A stretch of DNA of 64,000 nt from Macrotis lagotis. Taxonomy: Eukaryota > Chordata > Mammalia > Peramelemorphia > Peramelidae. The stretch spans positions 221,181,753 through 221,245,752 of the forward strand of contig NC_133663.1 in NCBI RefSeq assembly GCF_037893015.1, read 5' to 3'. The position numbers and the translations under genes are program-made. The notes below the pieces were generated by a model. That model ran no database searches, was not told the origin of the DNA, and saw only the letters and a program-made list of their open reading frames with translations. Numbering within the stretch: position 1 is the first letter of the stretch; the number at the start of each line of letters is the position of its first letter. Below, piece by piece: positions 22,601 through 35,378 of the stretch.

Positions 22601-25570
22601 AATCCCTTCTTAAGATGACAGGTTTTTCTTTATTCTTCTCTTAAATTCCAAAAGTCATATTCAAATTATCCTTAAATCATTTCTTTTCAAAAGCCTAAAA
22701 AGTTTGTAAATTCTTTTTATCTTTATCAGTACAACTCTAACTTCTCAGCGCTCTCACTTATAAGAGCTTTATACTCACTGACCCACATTTCTTAATATTA
22801 GAATATCCTATGTTCTGGGAATTGGAGATTCCCCACAATTTGAGATATCAAAATAATATGTACTAATTGTTACCTTTACTGTTTATCATTACTCACTCAC
22901 TCCAGATTTTTCCCAAATACATGAAATACATTCCAATCAGTGTATTAGCTTCCCTCTGTTTAGTTATTTTATTCTAAAGCTAACTCATAAGTCTGTCCTG
23001 ACTCTCATGACTCTGGAGGGGCCATAAAACATCAGAATCCAAATTCAAACATATTTTTTACAAACCCCTTAATTCAATTTACATATATCTTTAGATTAGC
23101 ACATTATAGGATTGATAGTAACATAAAATTAACATTTACCTAGCAATTGCCTTTATAACTTTTCACTTTATGGGGTTTATTTACTTTTCCAATCAATTCA
23201 TTTCCAAACATTGCAAATAACCAATTTAATGCACTTTGTAAGTCACCTAAACCTCATATAAACACATATAACCCTATAGACTGATAACTCTATACTTTCT
23301 TCTTTTCTTACAATGATTTGTAAACCATTTTTCAAATTAACCAAAATCCATCCTTTGCCAAGTCAAACCTGCTCAAACCATCTGTCTACATGCTTTTTTA
23401 CCAATTTCAATACTTAACAAATGTTTCTAAAACCCTGATTTTCTCCATGTCTGAATTTTCTTTCAACTTCTTTCCAAACCTCTGACTTAGACTATCTACA
23501 GCTCACAGTTTCCCTGAATATATTGTTCCACCATTCCTTTTCATTAGTTTTTCTTGACTTTAATTCATACTATTCTGAACTAGAATCACATAGCTTATAC
23601 AGTTATATAAACCACAGATATGATTCCACTTTTCACAGTACCTTTTCCATTCTAAGGTTTTAATATTTAACATTTCTTGATTATAACTGCTAAAATACTG
23701 GAGAAGGAAGTCATTCAAAAATCTCTTAGCCTAATTAGAATATTTCCTGCTCCCTTTCTTCAAATAGAGTAAACAGAATAACTTTTATAGAGAGACTGTC
23801 CTAGATTCTTTCCGGGGGGGGGTGATCTTCTATTTTTTAAATCCTTACGTGTACCATAATTTTCTGTAATAACTAACAAATATGAATCTATATTAATAAA
23901 ATCCTGAAGCTCTAATGATGCCATATCATTCTGGAAAAAAAGATTAACTATTTAGTTTCCCCTATATTGGCATATCTTGAAAACCACATTACACACTTTA
24001 GGATTAATCTGACTCTCTTGTCTTTCTGAAATTTATTTTCCCTATTTTCAAATTAAAATAGCATTTCTTTCTATGATTTCTTAACATATTTGGTAATATT
24101 TGCTATCACTTTCCTGTTTCTTTAACTTGAAAATAAGGTCCCTTTTAACTCTCCTGATTCTTCCTGAAGTAACTCTCTTTCCTGAAAGGGGGAGGGAGGG
24201 GGAAACACTCTGGCAGCACAGAATCACAGAGAATGGGGAAGAGAAGGGAACATGAACAAGGAATACGGGGTGGGGGCACTTCTCATTATGGTAGAATAAC
24301 AGAGTGAGTAGTTTGGCCTCAGTCAATTTAACACCAAAATCCATTCCTTTGTAAATCACATTTTTTTTAAAAATCACTCTTGGAAGTGCCCAAGAGACAC
24401 TGCAGGGGTGAGGAGGATCATATTACCCATCGTATTGCAGGCAGAAGGCAGGCTCAAGGGGTGAGCCAGTGAAGGCTTTAGATGTCTAAAAAATCTAGGT
24501 GCCTGAAATAACAAAGAGCAGCAATTTAAATGAGGCAACCCAAGGAAATGTTTAAGGGAACTTTTCTCCCCATTTAATAAATCAATAGAAGAGCCAAAAC
24601 ACACAAGTAAATAGACAATCTAAACACATAAAGACAGATGAGGCACAAGCACAGATTACACAATCGCAACAGAAGTTTCCAAACTGACAATCTCAACACA
24701 TATCAACAAATACAGGCTAATGACAAATTCCTGACATTTCAGGAAGGCCGTGAGGGGAGATTTCAGTGTTGCATCTGACAAAGGCCTACCAAATATGTCA
24801 TCCTTGCTACCACAAGGAACATCCAAAAGAGGGGACCCAGACATCATGTCTGATATAAAATTGCCCTGCAACCAAATGTCTAGACCCAGAACCAGAACAA
24901 GCTTACTTCCAGAGGTGTAACAGGATCTCCATTTAGGCAGAATAGGGGATTGCAAACAAGGAGAGGTTCATACTAAGAGTATGTCTATCTAGTCCTGGGA
25001 TCCTGGAACATCATCAGGGGATGACTCCCCTAAGAAAGGGAAAGACAGTGCATTTGAACCTAAACTTGAGGCTCCAGTGTTCTTCTGGGGTGACACAAAA
25101 CACCAAGATCTCTCTGGGGCCTCCAAATGCTGAACCCAAAGAGTGAGATGGAGACCAAAATTTGATAAATTTGGAGAGCTTTAATTTCCCAAGGACTGCC
25201 TGGGGATGAAGAGTACCCAAGTAAGACAGTACCTGAGTGTTCAGAGGATAGGGTTTTTATAGTGTTTTAAGGGGAGGCAGTACTGAGAGCAAGCAGGATA
25301 CAGAAGCAAAGACAGCAGTTAGTATGACTTTCTTGTCATACTACTACAAACATATGTAAACATATGGTTCAGTATAAACGGGGGACTAGACAGACTGGGA
25401 AAGGGTCAGGGTCTTTGTATTATATCTGAACATGTTTCCTGAGATGGAGGGAGTCACATATTCATGGGCTTTCCACAGGTTTGAGGTAATGATATGTACT
25501 ATCTTAGGGTTCCAGCCACATCTGGGGAAGGGGAGGCACTCCTGTGATGAAGCAGGAATTTTACAGATAC
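19650..25570 (-). mobile_element. Endogenous retrovirus relic, gammaretrovirus-like (ERV1), antisense; left end uncertain
   Basis: On the minus strand an LTR of about 440 bp occupies roughly 25570-25129, with a TATA-like box (tataaaaaccc) near 25255, an attaaa-type signal, and the end ...TTCAGCA. Two bases on, TGGAGGCCCCAGAGAGAT (25126-25109) looks like a primer-binding site matching a threonine tRNA. Text resembling gammaretroviral integrase lies around 21050-21240. The element is extensively broken and internally shortened, and no second LTR was recognised. It looks old. It sits in the intron between candidate exons b4 and c. Confidence 0.6.
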
Positions 25571-26257
25571 AGCAAGATAATTAGGCTAACAAGGGTGCTT
25601 TATGAATCTTATCCAAATTTATGGTATATCTGTGATCCCCAAAGTCAAGCATTTGGATCCTGTCAGATTATTTTCAGACCCAAAGGCTCCTAGCCAAAGT
25701 TATATTTCTGAGGAATTTCTTGGGGCTCATAAAGGTGCCAAGGCCACCTCCTACACAAGGATTGCCCAAATATTGATATTGTACTTCAATCTAAACTCTA
25801 ATTCTACCCATTATCACTATGAATGTAATGTTAGTTAAGTCATTTAAACAGACCTCACTTCCCTCATCAGGAATAAAGCTAGTACTGGACTAGATAAGGG
25901 TGCTATAACACAAGTTTTTCAAGGGAGAAGCCCTCTTGGTCATCTGAAGGAAAAATAAGAAATGAAAATGCTGAAAATGTACCTAGGAAATATTGATAAA
26001 TACCGAGGTAAAAAATGATTGCCATTCACAGACACATTCATTAACATGCAGAGGTAATCACAGTCTGAATACACATATACTAATACACATATACAAACAC
26101 AGGCATAAACACACACTAGATCTTATTTTTATTAAGGCTAATACAGCTCTTATATAATGTCTATACATAATTTGATTATATAAAACTAGAACAGCATTCT
26201 AAAAAACTGCATGAATGAAAATGTGAAAATAAACATTTTCCTCACCTTGAATTTCAG
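25571..26257. other. Intronic DNA, no feature seen
   Basis: No exon or named repeat. A short CA-rich run lies at about 26070-26115. Confidence 0.4.
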
Positions 26258-26320
26258 GTGTTTCTCATGGCTATTTAGAAAATGGAAAAAAGTACATAAA
26301 GAAAAACCAGTTGCTGAAAG
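26258..26320 (+). CDS. Candidate penultimate exon c, unrecognised gene
   Basis: A 63-nt segment lies between ACCTTGAATTTCAG and GTATTT. In the phase delivered by b4 it reads CFSWLFRKWKKVHKEKPVAE with no stop and ends in AG, which the next exon completes to Arg. The peptide is strongly basic after an aromatic/cysteine start, as in juxtamembrane cytoplasmic segments; no membrane exon was found in the window. A different phase is also open, so phase choice rests on agreement with the neighbouring exons. Confidence 0.38.
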
Positions 26321-26666
26321 GTATTTTCATCTTTCTTCATGATATGTTATCATTTTTTGCATTCACAAACTATTTCATGGGTTTGACTGATAGAAAAAAG
26401 TTCATTCATCTTTAATCCACATCCAATCTGTGAGTGAAACGTTGATAGGAGTAGCAGAATTCTACCAGTTTCAAGTACCTCAATTTACAACTAAGCTCAC
26501 CTACACAAATGTTTTTCATGATGAGCCCTAAACCTCCACATATATACACTCTAACATATGTCTTGCTTCACATTAATAAAATTTCTTATATTTGTGACTT
26601 ATTTTATTTTAATTATACTTACATCATGGTAATAGTTAATTTTTCTTTTTTTCCCCATTGAATCAG

Positions 26667-26742
26667 AGATGTATCAGATAAAGAACCCTCATATTGCAGT
26701 ATTTTATTCTGTTTTCCCAAATGGGGAAAATGCAAGAAGTAA
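26667..26742 (+). CDS. Candidate terminal exon d with stop codon
   Basis: After a pyrimidine tract ending TTGAATCAG, the frame delivered by exon c reads DVSDKEPSYCSILFCF and ends at TAA (26740-26742) after a short basic, Cys-containing tail. A poly(A) signal follows 100 bases later, so the segment has the make-up of a true 3' terminal exon. PSYCSI has the YxxI core of a tyrosine motif but Pro at the -2 position, so it is not a textbook ITIM. An alternative phase also stays open to a later stop. Confidence 0.4.
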
Positions 26743-26841
26743 AATGATCAGAAAATAATTTAAGGTTTGTTATGAAGATTCATGAAGATTCAACTATATC
26801 TGTTTTCTTATTAAGAATTAATTATATGTATTATCATAGCA

Positions 26842-26847
26842 AATAAA
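26842..26847 (+). terminator. Canonical poly(A) signal AATAAA with GT-rich downstream region
   Basis: AATAAA lies 100 bases after the TAA of exon d and is followed at 20-60 bases by ttgttgtcatgattttgtt and a further GT-rich stretch. This is the expected arrangement for mRNA 3' end formation. AATAAA is common in AT-rich DNA, so position is the main support. Confidence 0.45.
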
Positions 26848-26859
26848 TTGTTGTCATGA

Positions 26860-27046
26860 TTTTGTTAGAATGTTTATGCATGTGTTTTCTTGTTCCTAGT
26901 ACTTAGTCGATGATAAGCACTCAGTGAACTTTTTTAAGCACCTACATTTGACATACAACTCACAGTCTTATTGGTAACACACTGTGGCAAGAGCCAGGAA
27001 AAACAAGCTTACATGAAAGAAGGAACTCTCATTAAGACATCCTGTA
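26860..27046. other. Intergenic DNA after the putative gene end
   Basis: No feature seen. Confidence 0.4.
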
Positions 27047-27206
27047 TGGGGCGGCTAGGTGGTGCAGTGGATAAAGCACTGGCCCTGGAGTCAGGAATAC
27101 CTGGGTTCAAATCTGGTCTCAGACACTTAATAATTACCTAGCTATGTGGCCTTGGGCAAGCCATTTAACCCCATTTGCCTTGCAAAAAAAAAAAACCTAA
27201 AAAAAA
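27047..27206 (+). mobile_element. Marsupial tRNA-derived SINE, young-looking
   Basis: Full copy with A-rich tail, flanked by an exact 13-bp duplication aagacatcctgta (27034 and 27207). Confidence 0.95.
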
Positions 27207-27219
27207 AAGACATCCTGTA

Positions 27220-27700
27220 GAAGGTGGAATTATTCTTATGTAAGAGGAAGTAGAGATGAAAAGGTAAAGCTTTACTGGCTTGGGGAAGAGTTGAGAAAAT
27301 TCTAAAAAATATTGAAACTCTTGTTTGAGGAAAGTGGAGGAGACCCACGTAAGAAGACTAGAAAAGTAGGAAAGGACTATTAGGGTATAAAAGGCTTTAA
27401 GGGAACAATTAAGAGTATGGGGAGGGGCAGAGAAATGACTTGGGTCAGCCCTGGGTTTTCAGGAAAAGGACTTAAGTTCTGAAAAAAAAAGAGACTCAGC
27501 ACAGCCTAACCAATAGGATGTTGTCATAGTCCAGAAAAGAGAAGATGAGGGCAAACATGAGAATGGAGATAGTATCAGAGATGGGACTCCCTCAGAGGCT
27601 CCACAAGAACCTTAAAATGATGACCAAATTCTAGAGTAGAAGAACCCACAGAAAGACTGAATGAAACAATTTTGAAACAATTTTAAAGCACAAGATAATT
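27220..27700. other. Purine-rich DNA, probably part of a decayed repeat
   Basis: Rich in GAGA/AGAA text (gagaagatgagggcaaacat, gaatggagatagtatcagag) like the body of an old interspersed repeat. I could not assign a family. Confidence 0.3.
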
Positions 27701-27709
27701 TGGAAGATC

Positions 27710-28805
27710 GACAGGAAGGCTTTGTTAAACTGGGTTGGAAGGAGCCATAGGGGAGCCAGGGCTGTGCCCGAGTGAATGAGCTCCATCCTTACAGGTACAG
27801 CCTGTGGTGGCCTGTGACCCTAGGGGCACCAGGGTTCTTGGCATTGGGTGCAGTCTCCAGACCTCTCAACCAAGGGCAACTTGGGAGGTCAGCAAAAAAA
27901 CTGCCACACCAGAGTGAACATGGAGCATGGGCCAGGGCAACTCTCTCCATAAACTGGAAGACCACCTGTGGAGCCACCCCAAATGAGCCAACCAGTACCT
28001 GCTTCCATAGTTCTCAGCCCACAGATGGTAAGGAGATAGGGGGAGAATGTCAAGGTCTCTCCACTATCACTGGAACAGGATTCTGTTTCTTTGTTCATAC
28101 TCAGATCATGATTGGAGTCTGAGGCCCTCCTCACAGACCCAGGCCAGAAGGGGGAATGCTATGATCATCCAAGCACAGGCCTGGAGAGCATTTAGAGTTT
28201 ATCATAAGATCTTGAAGGAGTTGAGGTCCCTGGGGAGGGTTGTCTCAAAAACACTCAAAAGTTTGGGTTGTACATTAAAACCAGGTCATAGGCTGGGGAA
28301 ATGAGTAAACAGCAGGAGAAAAAGAATCTGACCATAGATAATTACTTTGGTCAACATGGAGGATCAAAACACATACTTGGAAGATGAAATAGTCAAAACT
28401 TCTATATCCAAAGCCTGCAAGGAATAAAGAAATTTGTCTCAGGCTATGGAAAAGCTCAACAAAGATTTTTAAAAGTAATTAAGGGTGGTTGGGAAATTGG
28501 GAAGAGAGATGAGAGTGATGTAAGAAAATCAAGGAAATGGTCAGAAGCATGGTGAAATAAATACCAAAAAATATCAAAACAATTTGAATTGCTCTGATAT
28601 CCTCTCCTGAAAGAGATCCAAATGGGAAAAAAACTTCAAGGGATATTGTAGCCAAATTCCAGAAAAACAATTCAAATATCATGGGACTTACAGTTAGGAT
28701 TATACAGGATTTAGCAGCATCTTTATTAAGGGTTCTTTAAACTTGGAATATAATATTCTGGAAGGCAAAGGAACTTCAATTACTAAGCAAAACAGAGAAT
28801 AGGGA
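27710..28805 (+). mobile_element. 5' UTR and ORF1 of an old L1/HAL1-type LINE
   Basis: GC-richer 5' UTR text runs to about 28300. ORF1 opens at ATG 28302 with MSKQQEKKNLTIDNYFGQ, typical of marsupial L1/HAL1 ORF1, then loses frame. Further ORF1 C-domain text follows (gggatattgtagccaaattc; aggattatacaggatttagc) to about 28800. The fragment at window position 1 continues the same text (aaaagcaatta...), placing both in one family. Confidence 0.7.
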
Positions 28806-29084
28806 AAATAGGGAAAATGGGGAAAATCATTAATCTCATCTCTGGCCTGACAATGACAGTTTCACATTATAACTGCCCAAAAGTGCTCTTCAAAAATTAT
28901 TTTCTTTGTACAATACTATGTAATCTTCTTGTCTCTTACTGACAGAACAAGTCTCCCAGTATTCCTGATTATTGTTTTCCTTAGTTTAATTAACATGGGA
29001 GAGATATCTAGAATTCTTAATTTCTTATTAAGTGGCAAGGTGACTGAGATTGAAGGCTACTCAATCTTTTTACCGGGATTATAG
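28806..29084. other. AT-rich DNA, no feature seen
   Basis: Short gap between two LINE fragments of opposite orientation. Confidence 0.4.
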
Positions 29085-30774
29085 TTTTGAGAAACTTATT
29101 GTACTTAAGGATAGGCATCCCCTCAATTTACAATTCCTTGCCACTACAAAAAAGAACTACTGTCAATATTTGTGTTCAAATAGGGCCATCATCTTTTTTG
29201 TTGTTTATCCATTTGGGATACAGTAGCTGGGCCAAAGGGTATGCAGAATTTTATAGTAATTTGGGCATACTTCCAGGTTGCTTTCTAGAATGTTTGGATC
29301 AGTTCACAACTCCACAACAGTGCATCAGTGTCTCAATTTTCACACTTCCATTCCCACATTTAACATTTCCCTTTTTAGTTATATCAGTCGATCTAATAGG
29401 TGTAAGGTTCTATCTCAGAGGGGCTGTAATTTGCATTTTTCTAATCAATACTGATTTAGAGCATATTTTCCTAAGACTTTGGATCATTTTGAGTTTTTTT
29501 GTCTGAAAATTTAGCTGTCCATATGCTTTGCTCATTTATCAATTAGAAAATGGCTCTTATTTTTATAAAATTCAGTTCTCTATAAATGTTTCAGAAATGA
29601 GGCCTGTATCAGAGAAACTTTGTTGTAAATTTTTTTCCACAAAAAAAGTTGCTATGTATTTTCCTCCATCCTATATCTCCCCCATTTATCCTCCTGTCTT
29701 TCTTTTCATCTTGTCTTCAAAGGTTTTGATTCTGTCTTCCACCTCCCCAATCCGCTTTCCCTTCTGTGAATACTCTCCCTGCCTCCCCTTTTCTTTTATC
29801 CCTTTCCCTTTCTCTTTTTTTTGTAGAGTAAGATATATTTCTAAAATTCAATTGAGTATATATGTTATTCCCTTTTTGAGCCATTTCAAATATTAAATTG
29901 CTCCTTCCCACTGTGATAGGAATAACTTTCAAATAACTTTCAAGGTGGTAGGATTTTGTTCAGCTATATATTTGTTCAGCATTTCCATTTTGCGAGATTA
30001 TATATACCATTCTACATCTCCTTTCCATCCAGTACTTTTGATTTTTTTAGATAGCATCTCAACATATTCAAATCATACAAATGTCCTCTATGTAAACTCC
30101 AACTGCCACAAAAAATATAATAAAGTTCTTCTGAGTTACAAATATCTTCTCATGTAGGAAATGAGAACAGTTTAACCTTTTTGAATCCCTTATTTCTCCT
30201 TCCTGTTTATTTTTGTTTTTTCTTTTTTGAAAAGCTGTGGGGTTAAGTGACTTGCCCAAAGTCACACAACTAGATAATTATTTAGTGTGTGAGGCTGGAT
30301 TTGAACTTAGGTCTTCCTGACTCCAGGGTGGGTGCTCTATCCACTGCACCACTTAGCCCCTCTTTTACTTTTTCATGCCTCATTTGAGTCTTAAATTTGA
30401 AAGTCAAATTTTCTATCCGTCTATGGTCTTTTTGATCAGGAATGCTTGGAAATCTTTGCTGGATAGTGATTCTCTGCTGTAATGCTAGTTCTTTTGCAGT
30501 AGATTTTTGTGCCTCTTTTACCATTTGATCTATTTATTTTTCAAGGTGTTTTTCTCCAATGTTTTGTGTCTCCTTTATCACTGTCTTTTCTAAGTTTTTC
30601 CTCTCTTTTATTTGATTTTAAAATTCTTTATTGTGCTCTTCCAGGAATTCTTTCTGGACCTGAGATCAATTCATACTTTGGATGTAGCAGTTTGTCTTTA
30701 TTGTCTTCTGAGCTTATGTTCAGATCTTCCTTATCATCAAAGAAACTTTCTAGGAGCAGGGTCTTGTATTTTAA
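29085..30774 (-). mobile_element. Old L1, antisense, 3' portion of a nested insertion
   Basis: 29085-29640 is the complement of the L1 ORF2 C-terminal region (compare 31270-31800). 29700-29900 is the complement of the purine-rich region seen at 1270-1400. 30360-30770 is ORF1 coiled-coil text. Most of ORF2 is missing. The element is cut at about 30775 by a younger L1 and appears to resume at 36150. The 139- and 122-codon plus-strand frames here are antisense shadows. Confidence 0.62.
30212..30361 (-). mobile_element. Marsupial tRNA-derived SINE inside the old L1
   Basis: Antisense copy: gaaaagctgtggggttaagt ... tgcaccacttagcccc. No clean target-site duplication was found. Confidence 0.85.
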
Positions 30775-31213
30775 TTTAAATTTATTTTTATTAAAGATAT
30801 TAATTGAGTTTTACATTTTTCCCCCAATCTTGCTTCCCTCCCCCCTCCCCCCCCCCACAGAATGCACTCTGTCAGTCTTTACTTTGTTTCCATGCTGTAC
30901 CTTTATCCACATTTGGTGTGATGAGAGAGAAATCATATCCTTAAAGGGAAGTCTAAGAAGTAACAAGATCAGACAATAAACTGTTTTTTTTCTAAATTAA
31001 CTCCACAGCTCCTTATCTGGATACAGATGCCACTCTCCTTTGCAGACAGCACAAAATTGTTCCTGATTGTTGCAATGATGGAATGAGGAAGTCCTTCAAG
31101 CTGGAACATCACTCCCATGTTGCTATTAGGGTGTACAGTGTTTTTCTGGTCCTGCTCATTTCACTCAGCATCAGTTCATGCACATCCCTCCAGGTTTCCC
31201 TGAAATCCCATCC

Positions 31214-33614
31214 CTATTGGTTTCCAATAGAACAATAGTGTTCCATGACGTACATGTACCACAGTTTGCTAAGCCATTCCCCAATTGAAGGACATTTACT
31301 GGATTTCCAATTCTTTGCCACCACAAACAGGGCTGCTATAAATATTTTTGTACAAGTAATGTTTTTATCCTTTTTCCTCATCTCTTCAGGGTATAGACCC
31401 AGTAGTGGTATTGCTGGGTCAAAAGGTATGTACATTTTGGTTGCTCTTTGGGCATAGTTCCAAAGAGCTCTCCAGAAGGATTGGATGAGTTCACAGCTCC
31501 ACCAACAGTGTAATAGTGTCCCAAATTTCCCACATCCCTTCCAACAATGATCATTATCCTTGCTGGTCATATTGGCCAATCTGAGAGGTGTGAGGTGGTA
31601 CCTCAGGGAAGCTTTAATTTGCATTTCTCTAAAAATAATTTAGAGCATTTTTTCATATGGCTATGGATTACTTTGATCTCCTCATCTGTAAGTTGCCTTT
31701 GCATATCCTTTGACCATTTGTCAATTGGGACATGGCTTTTTGTTTTAAAAATATGACTCAGTTCTCTGTATATTTTAGAAATGAGTCCTTTGTCAGAAGC
31801 ATTAGTTGTAAAGATCCTTTCCCAATTTACTACATTTCTTTTGATCTTGGTTACATTGTTGTTGATATAATTGAGTATACTAACAGTTTTCCTAATATTG
31901 AACCAACCCTGCATTCCTGGAATAAATCCTACTTGATCATATTGTATTATCAAAGTGATGACTTGTAATCATTTTGCCAAGATTTTATTTAGGATTTTTG
32001 CATCTATATTCATCACGGAGATAGGTCTATGATTTTCTTTCTCTGTTTTAACTCTTCCTGGTTTAGGTAACAGTACCATATTGGTTTCATAGAAAGAGTT
32101 AGGCAGAGTTCAATCTTTCCCTATTTTTCCAAAGAGTTTATATAGGATTGGAACCAATTGTTCTTTAAAAGTTTGGGAGAATTCACTTGCCAATCCATCA
32201 GGCCCTGGAGATTTTTTTTAGGGAGTTCAGTAATGGCTTGTTGAATTTCTTTTTCTGAGATAAGGTTCTTTAGGTATTTAATCTCTTCTTCATTTAAACT
32301 GGGCAACTTATATTTTTGTAAATATTCATCCATTTCACTTAGATTATCAAATTTATTGGCAAAGAGTTGGGCAAAATAATTTCGAATTATTACTTTAATT
32401 TCCTCCTCATTGGGGGTGAGTTCACCTTTTTCATTTTTGATACTAGCAATTTGGTTTTCTTCTTTCTTTTTTTTAATCAAATTGACCAGAAGTTTATCAA
32501 TTTTATTGGTTTTTTCATAATACCAACTTTTGGTTTTATTTATTAATTCAATAGTTTTTTGCTTTCGATTTTATTAATTTCTCCTCTAATTTTTAGAATT
32601 TCTAATTTGGTACTTAATTGGGGATTTTTGATTTGTTCTTTCTCTAATTTTTTAGTTGTATGTTTAGTTCATTGATTTGCTCTTTCTCCAATTTATTCAT
32701 ATAAGCATTTAGAGCTATAATATATCCCCTGAGAGTTGCTTTGAATGAATCCCATAGGTTTTGGTATATTGTTTCATTATTATCATTATCTAGGATAAAA
32801 TGATTAATTCTTTCTATAATTTGTTTTTTGGTCCACTCATTTTTTAAAATGAGGTTATTCAGTTTCCAATTTGTTCTGGGTCTATATCTCACTGGCCCAG
32901 TATTGCATATGACTTTTATTGCATTGTGATCTGAGAAAGATGTATTCACTATTTCTGCCTTTCTGCAGTTGATCATTAGGTTTTTATGTCCTAGCACATG
33001 GTCAATTTTTGTATAAGTTCCATGTACTGCAGAGAAAAAGGTATATTCCTTAATATCCCCATTCAGTTTCCTCCATAGGTCTGCCATATTTAATTTTTCT
33101 AACAATCTATTCACCTCCCTAATTTCTTTCTTGTTTGTTTTATGATTCGATTTATCTAGATCTGATAGCGGGAGGTTGAGGTCTCGCACTAGTAGAGATT
33201 TGCTGTCTGTGTCTTCCTGTAATTCTTTCAGCTTCTCCTCTCAGAAATTGGATGCTGTCCCACTGGGTGCATATATATTCAATATTGAAATGACTTTATT
33301 GTCTATGATACCTTTTAGGAGGATAAAGTTTCCTTCCTTATCTCTTTTAATGCTATCTATTTTTGTTTCTGCTTTGTCTGAGATAAGGATTGCTACCCCT
33401 GCTTTTTTTTTACTTCAGCTGAAGCAAAATATATTTTGCTGCAACCTTTTACCTTTACTCTATATGTATCTCTCTGCCCCAAATGAGTTTTTTGTAAGCA
33501 GCATATTGTAGGATTCTGGTTTGTAATCCACTCTACTATTTGCTTATGTTTTAAGGGAGAGTTCATCCCATTCACATTCAAGGTTATTATTACTAATTCT
33601 TTATTGCCCTCCAT
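31214..33614 (-). pseudogene. L1 ORF2 (endonuclease plus C-terminal region; RT core deleted)
   Basis: ORF2 of L1 normally encodes about 1,270 residues: AP-type endonuclease, reverse transcriptase and a Cys-rich C-terminus. Here 2.4 kb remains of an expected 3.8 kb. Endonuclease text includes TICCLQKTHL and DLNLPLSDLDKS; then come [20 protein letters not shown] and [20 protein letters not shown], and the C-terminal [19 protein letters not shown]. The frame is interrupted in at least five places, besides the large deletion at about 31855. Confidence 0.88.
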
Positions 33615-34467
33615 GCTATCTTCCCTCTGTTTGTATTTTCCCCCTTTCCCCATTTTTTCCATATTCCCCAGTCTTTTGTTTCTGGAAACCACCCCCTTCA
33701 GTGTTTGCCCTCCTATATCACACCCTCCCCTTTCTTTCCCCTTTCCCTTTTTCCCTTTTCCCTTTTCCCTTCCCTGCCTTTTGTTATTTCCCCTTATTTC
33801 CCCCACTCACCTTCCCTTTCTCTGTCCCCCCTCCCCTTTTCCCCTTTTAATACTTGAAAGGTTAGATGTTTTATAAGTTAACTGAGTATGTGTAGGTTGA
33901 CTTTAAGCCAAGTCTGATGAGAAGAAGATTTGGGTGTTTCTCCTCTGCTCCCTTCTTCCCCACTATTACCATATGTTTTTTGTACCTCTTAGTGTAATGA
34001 GATTTACCCCATTCAATCCCTTCCCTCCTCCCACCTCTTTCCTGTCCCCCGTTTTAGGGCAGTAGTGTTTTTTTAGATCATTCTAAGTCATAGAAAATTC
34101 TACATGTCTGTCCCTTTTATTTCTGTATATTCTATTGAATACAGTCAAAATTCCTGAGAGTTATTACAGTCTTTCTTCCAAGTGGGGTTAAAGCCAGTTA
34201 CATCCCATTAGATAGTAGTCTCATGGATAGGTCATGAATGTCCATCATTTCTGGCTAGGTGTAGAGTTACATTTCTCAAGGTTTATGAGAATCTTTTTTT
34301 TACTACCATAGCCAGTTTCAACTTACTGGATTGCATTTTTTTTTTCTTTTACCACCCCCCCCCTTTTTTTACCTTTTCATGTGTCTCTTGAACCTCCTGT
34401 TTGATGCCCAAATTTTCTGTTTAGCTGTGGTCTTTTCATCAGAAATTTTTGGAATTCTTCCATTTTG

Positions 34468-35378
34468 TTAAATGTCCATCTTTTTTCCCTGGAAGAGAAG
34501 GCTCACCTTTGCAGGAAAGTAGATTCTTGGCTGCATTCCAAGCTCCCGTGCTCTTCGAAATAACTCATTCCAGGCCCTTCGATCCCTTAAAGTTGATGCA
34601 GCCAGGTCCTGTGTGATCCTTACTGTGGCTCCTTGATATTTAAATTGCTTCTTTCTGGCTGCTTGCAGGATTTTCTCTTTTATCTGATAGTTCTGGAATT
34701 TGGCCCCAACATTCCTTGGTGTTTTCATTTTAGGATCTTTTTCTGGTGGGGATCAATGTACTCTTTCAATTACTACTTTGCCCTCCGATTCCATGATATC
34801 AGGGCAGTTTTCCGTCATTAGATCCTGTAATATTAAGTCTAGGATTTTTTTTCTCTTCAATGTTTTCAGGAAGTCCTATAATTTTCGGGTTTCCCCTCCT
34901 CGATCTATTCTCGAGGTCAGTGGTTTTGTTGAGGTATTTTACATTTGCTTTTATTTTTTCTATTTTTTGATTTTGCTTAACTGACACTTGCTGTCTCATG
35001 GAGTGATTAGTTTCTGTAGACTCCATTCTTTTTTGGGGGGAGGAGTTTTCTTTGTTAACCTTTTGCAACTCCTTTTCTAATTGGTCAATTCTACTTTTGA
35101 AAGAGCTTTCCATTTGACCAATTGAGGTTTTGAGAGAATTAATTTCTTTTTGCATTTGCCCATTTGAAGATCTGAGAGATTTGTTTTCTTGTTGCAAGGT
35201 GTTAATTGTCTCCCCCAAATTTTCTAGTTGATTTTTAAATTCTTATTTCTTCAAGGAAGTGTTTCTGTGCTGAAGACCAGATTGTATTCTCCTCAGAGGT
35301 TCCAGGTCTCTCTGAGTTAGTGTCTTTCCCTTCCAAGAATTTTTCTATGGATCCATCTTTCCGCTGACCCTTCTTCAT
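34468..35378 (-). pseudogene. L1 ORF1 (RNA-binding chaperone), broken
   Basis: ORF1p forms a coiled-coil trimer that coats L1 RNA. The N-terminal half is present (MKKGQRKDGSIEKFLEGKD), then a heptad-rich coiled coil with repeated NSL/GQM units, then an RRM-like domain (RSRRGNPKIIGLPENIEEKK) and a C-terminal domain (ILQAARKKQFKYQGATVRIT). The reading frame is lost near the start and again near 34790, so no intact protein is possible. Confidence 0.87.

Noticed and set aside
27772-28304. 116- and 85-codon frames in GC-richer sequence
   Set aside because: They lie in an L1/HAL1 5' UTR just before its ORF1 start; no splice or conservation support.
29087-29896. Plus-strand open frames of 139 and 122 codons
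   Set aside because: They are antisense to old L1 sequence and match no protein; the true LINE text is on the minus strand.
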